Shown: positions 1-6,290, counted from the first letter of the stretch. The stretch is DNA of 6,494 nt from Chitinivibrionales bacterium (GCA_014729375.1 WJKA01000119.1:1-6494), one strand, 5' to 3'. Program-made: numbers and translations. The notes: generated from the sequence alone by a model not told the origin.

Positions 1-1668
1 AACGACGCCACCACCGCACAAAAAAAAGCCTGGGCCCAGTATTTTTACGACAACGATCCCTATCATCATCACATTGTCATCCACAACATGGGAAATCCCC
101 ACCACGACCTTCTGGGGCCCGGCTCAAAGCTGACCGGTTTCTCTCTGCAAACCAGCAAAACCGATTTCAGCCAGGTACACGATCGGGTCAAAGACTACCT
201 GAAACGCTCTGTCGACGCCGGCAAGTCCTGGGCCGTTGCTTGCGACGAACCCGGCGATGCCAGCCATGCATTGCGGCCTGATAATGATGCCGGCAATTCG
301 CACACCGACGGCCGCAAAAACGCTTTATGGGGAACATTTCTGGCCGGCGGGTGGGGCAATGAATGGTATTTCGGCTACCAGCACGACCATTCAGACCTGA
401 CCTGCGAAGACTGGCGCAGCCGCGATGCATTCTGGGATTATTGCCGCTATGCGCTGGAATTTTTCAATAACAACAATATCCCGTTCTGGCAGATGACCAA
501 TGCAGACAGCATTATCTCTACCAGTGGCGATTATTGCCTGGCGCTCGACGGCGAAGTCTATGTGATTTTACTTAAAAACGGCGGTTCGACCGATCTCGAC
601 CTTTCGGCACACGCCAGCTCATTTGATGTCGAATGGTTCGATCCGCGCAACGGCGGGTCCCTGCAGAGTAAATCTTCCATTGACGGCGGTTCCACGGTGC
701 CAATCGGCCCGCCACCGTCAAGCACAAGCAGCGACTGGGTGGCCCTGGTTACTACCGCCGGCAGTCTCTCCGGCGTCCGCGCAATCATTTCCGCTACCCC
801 CACCTCCGGCGAAGCCCCGCTTCCGGTTTCATTCAACGGTTCCCAGTCCACCGGCGACAACCTCTCCTACTCCTGGGATTTCGGGGACCCGTCAAGCAGC
901 AGCAATACCGCAACCGGCGCAACCGCAGAACACACGTATGAAACAACCGGACAGTATTCCGCCACCCTGACAGTAACCAGCGGAACCGTATCACGGTCAT
1001 CATCGGAAACAATCAGCGTTATCGGGCTCAGAACGGCAGATGATCCATCGCCGGTGGTAAGTGGCCTCGATTACAGCTATTATGAAGGCACCTGGACAAA
1101 CCTTCCGGATTTCAGTACACTTACGGCGGCAAGCTCCGGCACGATGAACAATTTTGATATATCCTCGTTCACTTCATTGAATTATGGCGTTATTTTCACC
1201 GGGTATGTGGAGGTGCCCCAAGATGGCGAGTATACATTCACGACAAGCTCAAATGACGGTTCTAAATTGTATATCGGCGACAGCCTGATTGTGGATAATG
1301 ACGGCACCCATACGCCGCAGGAAGCTTCCGGGACGATCGGCCTGAAAGCGGGAAAACATGCGATCACGGTCGAATATTTCCAGGCAGGCCGGACACAGGC
1401 GCTCGATGTTTTCTACGATGGTCCCGGTACCGGCGGCAAGGTTGCCATACCGGACAATGCGCTGTTCCGCATGGACCAAACCACCGTCCTGAACATTTCC
1501 CCGGCACGCATAGCCGCGAACCAGGCGGACCGGCCGGTGCTTTTCGATATCCGCGGAAAACGGATCATGACAACCAGCCCGGATACGCGTTCTGAAAACG
1601 CACCCCTTCCCCAGGGAGTATATTTCAGAAAAAAGCACATGAAACACAGAATTATTGTCACAAAATAG
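1..1668 (+). CDS. Secreted glycoside hydrolase-like protein with collagen-binding-like, PKD and PA14 modules (5' truncated)
   Basis: The frame is open from base 1, so the start lies outside the window; 555 residues are visible (numbered from the first codon). Residues 1-160 look like the C-terminal half of a TIM-barrel hydrolase of the DUF5060/DUF4038-like kind: see DEPGDA at 82-87, a WYFGY motif at 122-126 and the nearby SDL..EDWRSRD stretch. Residues about 163-252 match the 'putative collagen-binding domain' that usually follows such barrels (WFDPRNGG, then PP...DWVAL). A PKD domain follows at about 259-341 with its WDFGD core at 292-296, then a PA14 domain at about 355-490 (DGEYTF, SNDGSKLYIGD, HAITVEYFQ). 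The last 60 residues (FDIRGKRI ... LPQGVYF) resemble type-A sorting tails of FCB bacteria. The likely role is extracellular or cell-surface polysaccharide breakdown; the substrate cannot be read from this fragment, and no catalytic residue is assigned with certainty. It is probably co-transcribed with the DUF1287 gene 14 bp downstream. Confidence 0.85.
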   Translation, partial: NDATTAQKKAWAQYFYDNDPYHHHIVIHNMGNPHHDLLGPGSKLTGFSLQTSKTDFSQVHDRVKDYLKRSVDAGKSWAVACDEPGDASHALRPDNDAGNSHTDGRKNALWGTFLAGGWGNEWYFGYQHDHSDLTCEDWRSRDAFWDYCRYALEFFNNNNIPFWQMTNADSIISTSGDYCLALDGEVYVILLKNGGSTDLDLSAHASSFDVEWFDPRNGGSLQSKSSIDGGSTVPIGPPPSSTSSDWVALVTTAGSLSGVRAIISATPTSGEAPLPVSFNGSQSTGDNLSYSWDFGDPSSSSNTATGATAEHTYETTGQYSATLTVTSGTVSRSSSETISVIGLRTADDPSPVVSGLDYSYYEGTWTNLPDFSTLTAASSGTMNNFDISSFTSLNYGVIFTGYVEVPQDGEYTFTTSSNDGSKLYIGDSLIVDNDGTHTPQEASGTIGLKAGKHAITVEYFQAGRTQALDVFYDGPGTGGKVAIPDNALFRMDQTTVLNISPARIAANQADRPVLFDIRGKRIMTTSPDTRSENAPLPQGVYFRKKHMKHRIIVTK

Positions 1669-1682
1669 CGCAAAGGTAGTTT

Positions 1683-2336
1683 GTGGCCGGATCACGGAAT
1701 TTTAAAGCCCGCGCCGGGCCTGGTTACGGTCTTCTAAAAGGGCTGAACAGGCCCTCATATTTCATTGTTATTTTTTCGCTGATTTCTCCCTTATATGCCG
1801 ATTCTTTGTCTGTTGATACCATTGATTCAATAATCGCAAGCGCGTTGCGGCAGACAAAAATAACGCATACCTACGATCCCGGGTATGCGGCGATCTCTTA
1901 CCCGAACGGCGACATACCCCTTGAACGGGGCGTTTGCACCGATGTTGTTATTCGCGCGTTCCGCAGCGCCGGCATTGATTTACAAGTGCTTGTGCATGAA
2001 GACATGAGCGGACATTTTGCGGCCTATCCCGATAACTGGGGATTAGCAAAACCCGATCCGAATATTGACCATCGACGGGTCCCGAACCTGATGACTTACT
2101 TCAGGCGACAGGGAAAATCTCTTCCGGTAACCGATAGTGGAGAGGATTACATTCCGGGGGATATTGTCACGTGGAAAATTCCTGGCAATCTCGATCATAT
2201 CGGCATTGTGGTTGACCGCAAAGTTGACGGCACGGACCGCTATGCTGTTGTACACAATATCGGCCGCGGTGCTGAGCTTGAAGATGTTTTATTTGCATTT
2301 AAAATAACCGGCCACTACCGGTATTCCGGTCCCTGA
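1683..2336 (+). CDS. Exported DUF1287 family protein (NlpC/P60-like fold)
   Basis: This 217-residue protein starts at GTG 1683, chosen because AAAGG at 1672-1676 sits 6 bases upstream and an N-terminal signal peptide follows. Residues 19-39 form a basic then hydrophobic segment ending LYA, with likely cleavage before Asp40, so it should act in the periplasm or outside the cell. The mature part carries the DUF1287 signature: GVCTDVVIRAFR with candidate nucleophile Cys85, HEDM at 105-108, NIDHRRVPNL at 127-136, PGDIVTW at 158-164, HIGIV with candidate catalytic His172, HNIG at 191-194, and a C-terminal GHYRY. E. coli YijF belongs to the same family. The Cys-His layout resembles NlpC/P60 peptidases or amidases, but the family's reaction is not established, so a cell-wall role is inference. 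It follows the hydrolase gene by 14 bp and is probably in the same transcript. Confidence 0.85.
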   Translation: MAGSRNFKARAGPGYGLLKGLNRPSYFIVIFSLISPLYADSLSVDTIDSIIASALRQTKITHTYDPGYAAISYPNGDIPLERGVCTDVVIRAFRSAGIDLQVLVHEDMSGHFAAYPDNWGLAKPDPNIDHRRVPNLMTYFRRQGKSLPVTDSGEDYIPGDIVTWKIPGNLDHIGIVVDRKVDGTDRYAVVHNIGRGAELEDVLFAFKITGHYRYSGP

Positions 2337-2355
2337 ACTCTCCCCTCGTCGCGCC

Positions 2356-2386
2356 TGCCAGGCCAAAGCGCAGCGACGGCCTGGCA
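2356..2386. terminator. Stem-loop between convergent genes, possible bidirectional terminator
   Basis: TGCCAGGCC (2356-2364) and GGCCTGGCA (2378-2386) form a perfect 9-bp stem around a 13-base loop. It lies 20 bp after the DUF1287 stop and about 60 bp past the histidine kinase stop on the other strand. No T-run follows on either strand, so intrinsic termination is uncertain; it may instead be a REP-like palindrome or a 3'-end stabiliser. Confidence 0.45.
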
Positions 2387-2394
2387 CCGCGTAT

Positions 2395-2424
2395 AGCAAG
2401 CCGAAGCTAAAAGCGAAGGCTGCT
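2395..2424. repeat. Imperfect inverted repeat in the convergent spacer
   Basis: AGCAAGCC (2395-2402) pairs with GGCTGCT (2418-2424) with one bulged base, next to the stronger 9-bp stem. No T-run follows. It may be the second half of one palindromic element. Confidence 0.3.
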
Positions 2425-2447
2425 CGTCGCGTCGCTCTTCCCTCCCG

Positions 2448-3767
2448 TCAATCCACCGGTAACGATATACGAAACAGTGTCCCTTCGCCTTCCGTTGTTC
2501 TTACGTCAATTCTCCCGCCATGCTTCTTGACAATGATATCATGCGAAATACTGAGACCGAGCCCGGTACCGCTTCCGTCCGGCTTGGTGGTAAAAAAAGG
2601 ATCGAAAATTTTCGGCAGGATATCGTCGGGAATACCGGGACCATTGTCCTGTATTTCGACAATCACACGGTTTCCCGCGCAGCAGGTTCGCAGGCAAATC
2701 CTGCCTTTTCCGTTTTTGCTGCTCTCCTTGATTGCCTGCGCAGCATTGACCAGTATATTGAGAAATACCTGGTTTAACGCGCCGATTGCACAGTGTACCG
2801 GAGGAATATCCCCCAGCCTGGTTTCCACATCAGCATGATACTTGATCTCATTGCGGGCAATGACCAGTGAACCGCGTAATCCCTCGTTGATATCGCTTTT
2901 GGCAAACTCTGTATCCTGATCGGAACGGGCAAAGCTTTTAATCGACCGCACGATTTCTGCTATTTTGCTCAATCCTTCGGAGTTTTCATCAAGCAAAGCA
3001 TCGATATCATCCAGCACGCGATCAATTTTCAGCTCCTTTTCCCGGCGTGCTGTTTCAGGGGTATGGTGATGCGTGCGGTAAAATTCAAGCATCTGCTTCA
3101 TTCTGGAAACATAGCTTTGCAGCGTTGATGAATTGCTTGTCACAAAGCCGACAGGGTTATTGATTTCGTGAGCAATGCCTGCTGCGAGCTGTCCGATACC
3201 GGCAAGCTTTTCCGATTGCACGAGCTGGGCCTGTGCGGCCCGCAGTTGCGCATTTATATCCCGCATGTCGGCGTACAGGCTGGTTTGCAAGCAAGCAAGA
3301 CTGATAATTTTAAACATTGCACGCGAAATATCGGATTCCGCCTTGTCGGTATAGAGAAAAACAAGACCAAGCATGCGCGAGGCAGTATACAGTGGAAGGA
3401 TAATACAATGCTTTCCATGCCGCCGGTGAAACGATTCCGCAAATACAGGCCGTTTATTCTGTATGCACCAGGGTATTATCCCATTGTCAACCTGCTGGTC
3501 GTGTTCTTTCCGGCATGTCTCTTTCACAGAAACGTCACTGCAAACGATTGGCTCAAACAGAAGGGTCTGCTCATTCACGATAAAAACACATCCACGGGAA
3601 GCAGTATCGTTTTCTCCGATAATTGAAACAAGAAATTCCAGGAGAAATTCATACATTTCACCACGGCTTGTTCGACTGTCAAGCTTTCCCAGATAATACT
3701 CAAGCAGTTCGTATTTATCATGGATATTGCCGGGTCGAGTGGTTCCACGGTGTTCCGCAGGTTTCAT
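2448..3767 (-). CDS. Soluble GAF-domain sensor histidine kinase
   Basis: This 439-residue protein has no transmembrane segment, so it should sense a cytoplasmic signal. A GAF-like domain covers about 36-165. A short coiled-coil linker (166-190) leads into the dimerisation/phosphoacceptor helix with LVQSEKL then GIAHEINNP, where His200 is the predicted phosphorylation site. The ATPase domain is complete: N-box LNQVFLNILVNAAQAI (331-346), G1 DNGPGIP (374-380), F-box FDPFFTTK (388-395) and G2 GTGLGLS (400-406). This H-E-I-N-N-P type is common in kinases paired with receiver-domain proteins. The GAF region is rich in cysteine (60, 76, 85, 101, 121, with 159 near its end), which could hint at redox or metal sensing, but that is inference. 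It is the last gene of a four-gene operon; its ATG lies 6 bp after the HDOD stop, with a GGAGGG ribosome site inside the HDOD 3' end. The cognate regulator is probably the HTH-receiver protein of the same operon. Confidence 0.93.
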   Translation of the reverse strand: MKPAEHRGTTRPGNIHDKYELLEYYLGKLDSRTSRGEMYEFLLEFLVSIIGENDTASRGCVFIVNEQTLLFEPIVCSDVSVKETCRKEHDQQVDNGIIPWCIQNKRPVFAESFHRRHGKHCIILPLYTASRMLGLVFLYTDKAESDISRAMFKIISLACLQTSLYADMRDINAQLRAAQAQLVQSEKLAGIGQLAAGIAHEINNPVGFVTSNSSTLQSYVSRMKQMLEFYRTHHHTPETARREKELKIDRVLDDIDALLDENSEGLSKIAEIVRSIKSFARSDQDTEFAKSDINEGLRGSLVIARNEIKYHADVETRLGDIPPVHCAIGALNQVFLNILVNAAQAIKESSKNGKGRICLRTCCAGNRVIVEIQDNGPGIPDDILPKIFDPFFTTKPDGSGTGLGLSISHDIIVKKHGGRIDVRTTEGEGTLFRISLPVD

Positions 3768-3773
3768 GAAAAG

Positions 3774-4655
3774 CTATCCCTCCAGCAGAAGCTTTGCCAT
3801 ATCATTGAATACACCTGCTGATTCGTCGACTATCGGTTCGAGGTCGTCGGTGCCAAGGTCAAGAAATTCCCAGCACTGGTGCTCCAGGCGCGGAACATAC
3901 GGATCGCCGCCTGTACCGATAGCCAGAGCACGCGCGATTATATTAGCGCAATGAATAATCGAGGTCATGGCAAATTCAGACTCACTATCCTGCACGCGCA
4001 GTGGATCATGATGAAATCCGATTGTTGATTCCAGAATTGCGGGAAGTCGCCATTTATGTGCAAGAAATGCGCCGAAATCCTGATGGGTATTTTTCAGTAT
4101 CCGCTTTTCCGCTTCAATAAGACGAACGTCCTGTTTTTTTTGTTCCCGGAGGACAAGTACAAAATCATCATGCAAAAACTGGTCTTCAATAATTTTTCCG
4201 ATATCATGGAGCAGCCCTGCAACAAATGCCTCTTCATGACTCGGGCATTTTGCGGGTCCTGCTTTCCGTCCGATTGCTCCGGCACATACGGCCACTCCCA
4301 GGGAGTGCTTCCAGAAGCCGGATTGATCAAACAGGGTCCCGGCCCGGGCATTGCCAAACATTTTCAGGAGAGAAACGGAAAGTGCCATATGTTTGATTTC
4401 ATTGAAACCAAGTATGACAACACTATGGCTGATCGTTGTTACCTGCCTGGGGAAACTGTAGTATGAAGAATTCACCACCTTGAGTAATTTTGCGGCAAGC
4501 GCCTGGTCCTGCTCGATAACCGCGCCCACCTCGCGGGCGGAAACTTTTGGATCGGTGAGCATCTGCTGCAGACGCTTGTATACTGCCGGAAGGGTCGGCA
4601 ACTGGTCAACATGGCCCAGCATCTGTTCGATTCCCGAAAAATCGCGGGAATTCAT
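3774..4655 (-). CDS. HDOD domain signalling protein
   Basis: This 293-residue protein is almost entirely one HDOD domain (residues about 10-240). Typical motifs are LPTLPAV (19-25), IEQDQALAAKLLKVVNSSYYS (47-67), the ILGFNEIK segment (81-88), WKHS with His117, GLLHDIGK with His150-Asp151, HQDFGAFLAHKW with His191, and FHHDP with His215-His216. HDOD is a non-enzymatic or cryptic relative of HD-type phosphohydrolases, generally used as a signalling or scaffolding output; here the potential metal-binding His/Asp set is well preserved, so residual phosphohydrolase activity cannot be excluded. There is no N-terminal receiver and no GGDEF, so input must come from partners. Its ATG follows the stop of the 117-residue gene by 3 bp, with GGGGAG overlapping that stop, which suggests translational coupling. 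The histidine kinase gene follows after 6 bp. Confidence 0.92.
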   Translation of the reverse strand: MNSRDFSGIEQMLGHVDQLPTLPAVYKRLQQMLTDPKVSAREVGAVIEQDQALAAKLLKVVNSSYYSFPRQVTTISHSVVILGFNEIKHMALSVSLLKMFGNARAGTLFDQSGFWKHSLGVAVCAGAIGRKAGPAKCPSHEEAFVAGLLHDIGKIIEDQFLHDDFVLVLREQKKQDVRLIEAEKRILKNTHQDFGAFLAHKWRLPAILESTIGFHHDPLRVQDSESEFAMTSIIHCANIIARALAIGTGGDPYVPRLEHQCWEFLDLGTDDLEPIVDESAGVFNDMAKLLLEG

Positions 4656-4658
4656 ACT

Positions 4659-5012
4659 TCACTCCCCGGAGCTATCAGGTGTACCCTGTATTGATTGTTC
4701 TATTTCCATTCGCAATGCACCATTTTTCAGCAGGGCAATTATTTCATTGTCTGTATTGGATTTTGAAAAGCGTTTTTCGATTGCATGCTCAATCGTTTTT
4801 CGGGCCTGCGTATCAATTGGTTGCGATGCATGTGAACAATCCGAATGCGGGTCCCCTTCAACCATAATTTCCTGCACCCCCCATGTTGCAAGAATCCGCA
4901 AATGACTGCCGGTAACAGCAACTCCTGCAGCGAGGAGTACCCTGCCATGGGCAACCACCGGCCTGGCGACTACCATGTTTTCTTTTAGTTCCGATGTCTT
5001 TATGCGAACCAT
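4659..5012 (-). CDS. Small protein resembling the N-terminal module of HDOD/HD-GYP proteins
   Basis: This 117-residue protein begins with a compact segment (residues 1-52: IKTSELKENMVVARPVV, GRVLLAAG, HLRILATWGVQEIMV) of the kind often seen as an N-terminal extension, or a separate small gene, beside HD-GYP and HDOD proteins. I recognise the pattern but not a named domain with a known function. Residues 53-117 are polar and probably helical, with no clear motif. Cys59 and His56/61 are clustered (DPHSDCSH), possibly by chance. It sits directly before the HDOD gene with a 3-bp gap, so it probably acts with that protein, as if a single polypeptide had been split. The ribosome site before ATG 5012 is weak; the preceding stop is 14 bp away, so translation may depend on coupling to the upstream regulator gene. 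Confidence 0.8.
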   Translation of the reverse strand: MVRIKTSELKENMVVARPVVAHGRVLLAAGVAVTGSHLRILATWGVQEIMVEGDPHSDCSHASQPIDTQARKTIEHAIEKRFSKSNTDNEIIALLKNGALRMEIEQSIQGTPDSSGE

Positions 5013-5026
5013 AGCAATCAGTAAGC

Positions 5027-5599
5027 TTACACTTTTTTCATGAGCGCATCAATTTTTTCAAGTAAAACAGCATTATCAAACGGCTTTGGAAGCATATCAT
5101 CAGCACCGGCGTCAATTGCAGCTTCAAGCTCCTCTTTTGGACGGGCCGAGATAATCAGTATTTTTATGTGAGCAAATTCAGGACGGCTTCGTATGAATTT
5201 GATAACATCAATGCCGTCCATGCCGGGCATTGATAAATCGAGGGTAACAACCGTGGGCATGAATTTTTCCATCAATGCTCCGGCACTGAATCCGCCATGG
5301 GCGATCTCTGTCTCATAATCCCGTTCTTCTAATACCCGCCGGATCGACCTGGCCATCCTGGAATCATCATCAACAATAAGAACCCGAGGCAGTGACGGTG
5401 CGAGAGTATCGGGAACGGGCATGTTGTTATCTTTGAGGAACGCAACAAGGTCTTCAACTTTAATACGATTATCTTTTCTGGGACCGGGAAGACGGTATGA
5501 TTTAAGCATTCCCTTCTCTATCCACCGGAGGACTGTCCGGAAATTGACCTCACAATACCGTGCGACCTCACCGGAGGTCAGTATCCGCTTATTTGCCAC
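5027..5599 (-). CDS. Response regulator with N-terminal MerR/excisionase-like HTH and C-terminal receiver domain
   Basis: This 190-residue protein starts at GTG 5599: GGAGT at 5608-5612 lies 8 bases upstream, an in-frame TGA lies just before, and later starts would remove the DNA-binding domain. Residues 5-58 form a MerR/BldC/excisionase-type winged helix (LTSGEVARYCEVNFRTVLRW, then a wing around GPRKDNRI, then KVEDLVAFL). A proline-containing linker (61-71) leads to a receiver domain at 72-190 with the acidic pocket Asp77-Asp79, phospho-acceptor Asp121 in LDLSMPGMDG, Ser151 and Lys172 in PKPF. This order, HTH first and receiver last, is the reverse of OmpR and NarL regulators. It should bind DNA under control of phosphorylation, most likely by the histidine kinase at the end of the same operon. 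It is the first gene, with its own promoter about 75 bp upstream. Confidence 0.9.
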   Translation of the reverse strand: MANKRILTSGEVARYCEVNFRTVLRWIEKGMLKSYRLPGPRKDNRIKVEDLVAFLKDNNMPVPDTLAPSLPRVLIVDDDSRMARSIRRVLEERDYETEIAHGGFSAGALMEKFMPTVVTLDLSMPGMDGIDVIKFIRSRPEFAHIKILIISARPKEELEAAIDAGADDMLPKPFDNAVLLEKIDALMKKV

Positions 5600-5673
5600 G
5601 CTTTTTCACTCCGTTTCTGTATGCGAATCGCATTGCGACCCCGGCCAACAACATCTTCGTATGCAATAAAATA

Positions 5674-5702
5674 ATTATAAATCAGCCGCACGCCTGTTTC
5701 AA
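5674..5702 (-). promoter_or_regulatory. Sigma70-type promoter of the four-gene signalling operon
   Basis: On the minus strand, TTGAAA (5702-5697) and TATAAT (5679-5674) are separated by exactly 17 bp. Transcription would start near 5667, leaving a leader of about 67 bases before GTG 5599. This is a strong match to consensus; direct start-site data are lacking. Confidence 0.75.
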
Positions 5703-5714
5703 TAAATGATTTAT
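5702..5714. promoter_or_regulatory. 13-bp palindrome abutting the -35 box, candidate operator
   Basis: ATAAAT-G-ATTTAT is a perfect inverted repeat whose edge touches the -35 box of the operon promoter. That is a typical place for an activator or repressor. It also sits just outside the inserted element at 5720. The AT-rich composition makes chance occurrence possible. Confidence 0.4.
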
Positions 5715-5719
5715 CTTTT

Positions 5720-5806
5720 GTAACTCCTCAGGTCCCTGTGGACGATTTCCGGTTTCATTGCGGCCAAAGCCGGAATGACGAGACCGCCCCACCTGAGTAG
5801 CTACTC
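5720..5806. mobile_element. MITE-like 87-bp element with terminal inverted repeats
   Basis: The left end (5720-5733, GTAACTCCTCAGGT) and right end (5791-5804) are inverted repeats matching at 12 of 14 positions. Inside, TCCGGTTT (5748-5755) opposes AAGCCGGA (5767-5774) as a second, shorter stem. TCTTTT occurs on both sides (5714-5719 and 5807-5812), as expected for a 6-bp target duplication. There is no coding capacity, so mobilisation would need a transposase elsewhere. The right end contributes the TAG stop of the upstream receiver gene. Confidence 0.55.
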
Positions 5807-6178
5807 TCTTTTAATTAATTCCTCGACTACTTGTACAAGAAATATCAGGCTGAAAGGTTTTCGCACAAACTTTCCACCGAGTTCACTCACGGTCGATTCA
5901 ACATCCCCGCCATAGCTTCCTGTGGCAACGATCAATTGAGTTTGCGGAAATGTATTTTTCACATAACGAGCAAGCTCCAGGCCGTTTATTCCGGGCATAT
6001 CGACATCGGTTATCATCAATTCAAAACTCAGATTTTTCAGCAGATCCTTTGCAACCGCGGCATTTTCCGCGCCAACAACCAGGTATCCGGCATCCTTGAG
6101 AACTTCAATAATTATCTCCCTCATTTCAGCACAGTCATCAACAACCAGAATTTCTTTTTTCTTTTTTTTCACACCCAT
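5801..6178 (-). CDS. Stand-alone CheY-like receiver domain protein
   Basis: This 125-residue protein is a single receiver domain with no output domain. Visible are the acidic pair Asp14-Asp15 (VVDD), the phospho-acceptor Asp58 in ITDVDMPGINGLE, Thr86 (VATGS) and Lys107 in RKPF. The N-terminus carries a run of five lysines (4-8) encoded by two A-runs. The start ATG 6178 has a strong AGGAGG site at 6183-6188. It would work as a phosphorylated shuttle, a phosphate sink, or a partner that docks on another protein; the nearest kinase is the GAF histidine kinase of the following operon, so they may share a pathway (inference). It has its own near-ideal promoter. Its last codon and stop derive from the adjacent small insertion element; the domain itself appears complete. 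Confidence 0.9.
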   Translation of the reverse strand: MGVKKKKKEILVVDDCAEMREIIIEVLKDAGYLVVGAENAAVAKDLLKNLSFELMITDVDMPGINGLELARYVKNTFPQTQLIVATGSYGGDVESTVSELGGKFVRKPFSLIFLVQVVEELIKRE

Positions 6179-6214
6179 GATTCCTCCTGTGGTAATTGAT
6201 ACTGCGAGAGCAAG

Positions 6215-6240
6215 ACTAAGTTTGCCTTAAATGACTTAGT
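6215..6240. repeat. Inverted repeat in the receiver gene leader
   Basis: ACTAAGT (6215-6221) and ACTTAGT (6234-6240) form a 7-bp inverted repeat with a 12-base gap, overlapping the tandem repeats. It could be a dyad operator or an mRNA hairpin upstream of the ribosome site. Confidence 0.4.
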
Positions 6241-6255
6241 TGTCTTAACTGACTT
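6219..6255. repeat. Tandem direct repeat (18-19 bp, two copies), candidate operator
   Basis: Copy 1 (6219-6237) is AGTTTGCCTTAAATGACTT and copy 2 (6238-6255) is AGTTGTCTTAACTGACTT. They differ by one indel and two substitutions. They lie at about +1 to +37 of the receiver gene transcript, so a bound protein would block initiation or early elongation. Confidence 0.6.
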
Positions 6256-6261
6256 TTATGT

Positions 6262-6290
6262 ATTATATCAAAAACCAGGAGAAATGTCAA
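6262..6290 (-). promoter_or_regulatory. Perfect-consensus sigma70 promoter of the receiver gene
   Basis: On the minus strand, TTGACA (6290-6285) and TATAAT (6267-6262) are separated by exactly 17 bp, with a start expected near 6255. This would give a leader of about 77 bases. A promoter this close to consensus would be very strong unless repressed. Confidence 0.85.

Larger units (their letters stand above)
2345..2431. repeat. GC-rich spacer element bounded by 9-bp direct repeats
   Basis: The spacer between two convergent genes contains two copies of CTCGTCGCG, at 2345-2353 and 2423-2431, enclosing two hairpins annotated separately. The structure could be a small dispersed palindromic element with a target duplication, or simply a structured region between convergent transcripts. 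The direct repeat is short and of low complexity, so the boundaries are tentative. Confidence 0.35.

Noticed and set aside
623..970. 115-residue proline-rich plus-strand frame inside the hydrolase-like gene
   Set aside because: It overlaps the PKD region in another frame; the proline-rich composition follows from the codon bias of the real frame.
3168..3626. 152-residue plus-strand open frame opposite the histidine kinase
   Set aside because: It is an antisense shadow of a gene with complete kinase motifs; its translation shows no domain.
4056..4466. 136-residue plus-strand frame opposite the HDOD gene
   Set aside because: It is antisense to the conserved HDOD core and resembles no known protein.
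6140..6178. A AAA AAG slippery heptamer in the lysine-rich start of the receiver gene, with a Shine-Dalgarno-like site upstream (possible programmed -1 frameshift)
   Set aside because: The -1 frame reaches TGA about eight codons later and gives only a tiny peptide. The upstream AGGAGG is simply the ribosome site of the gene.
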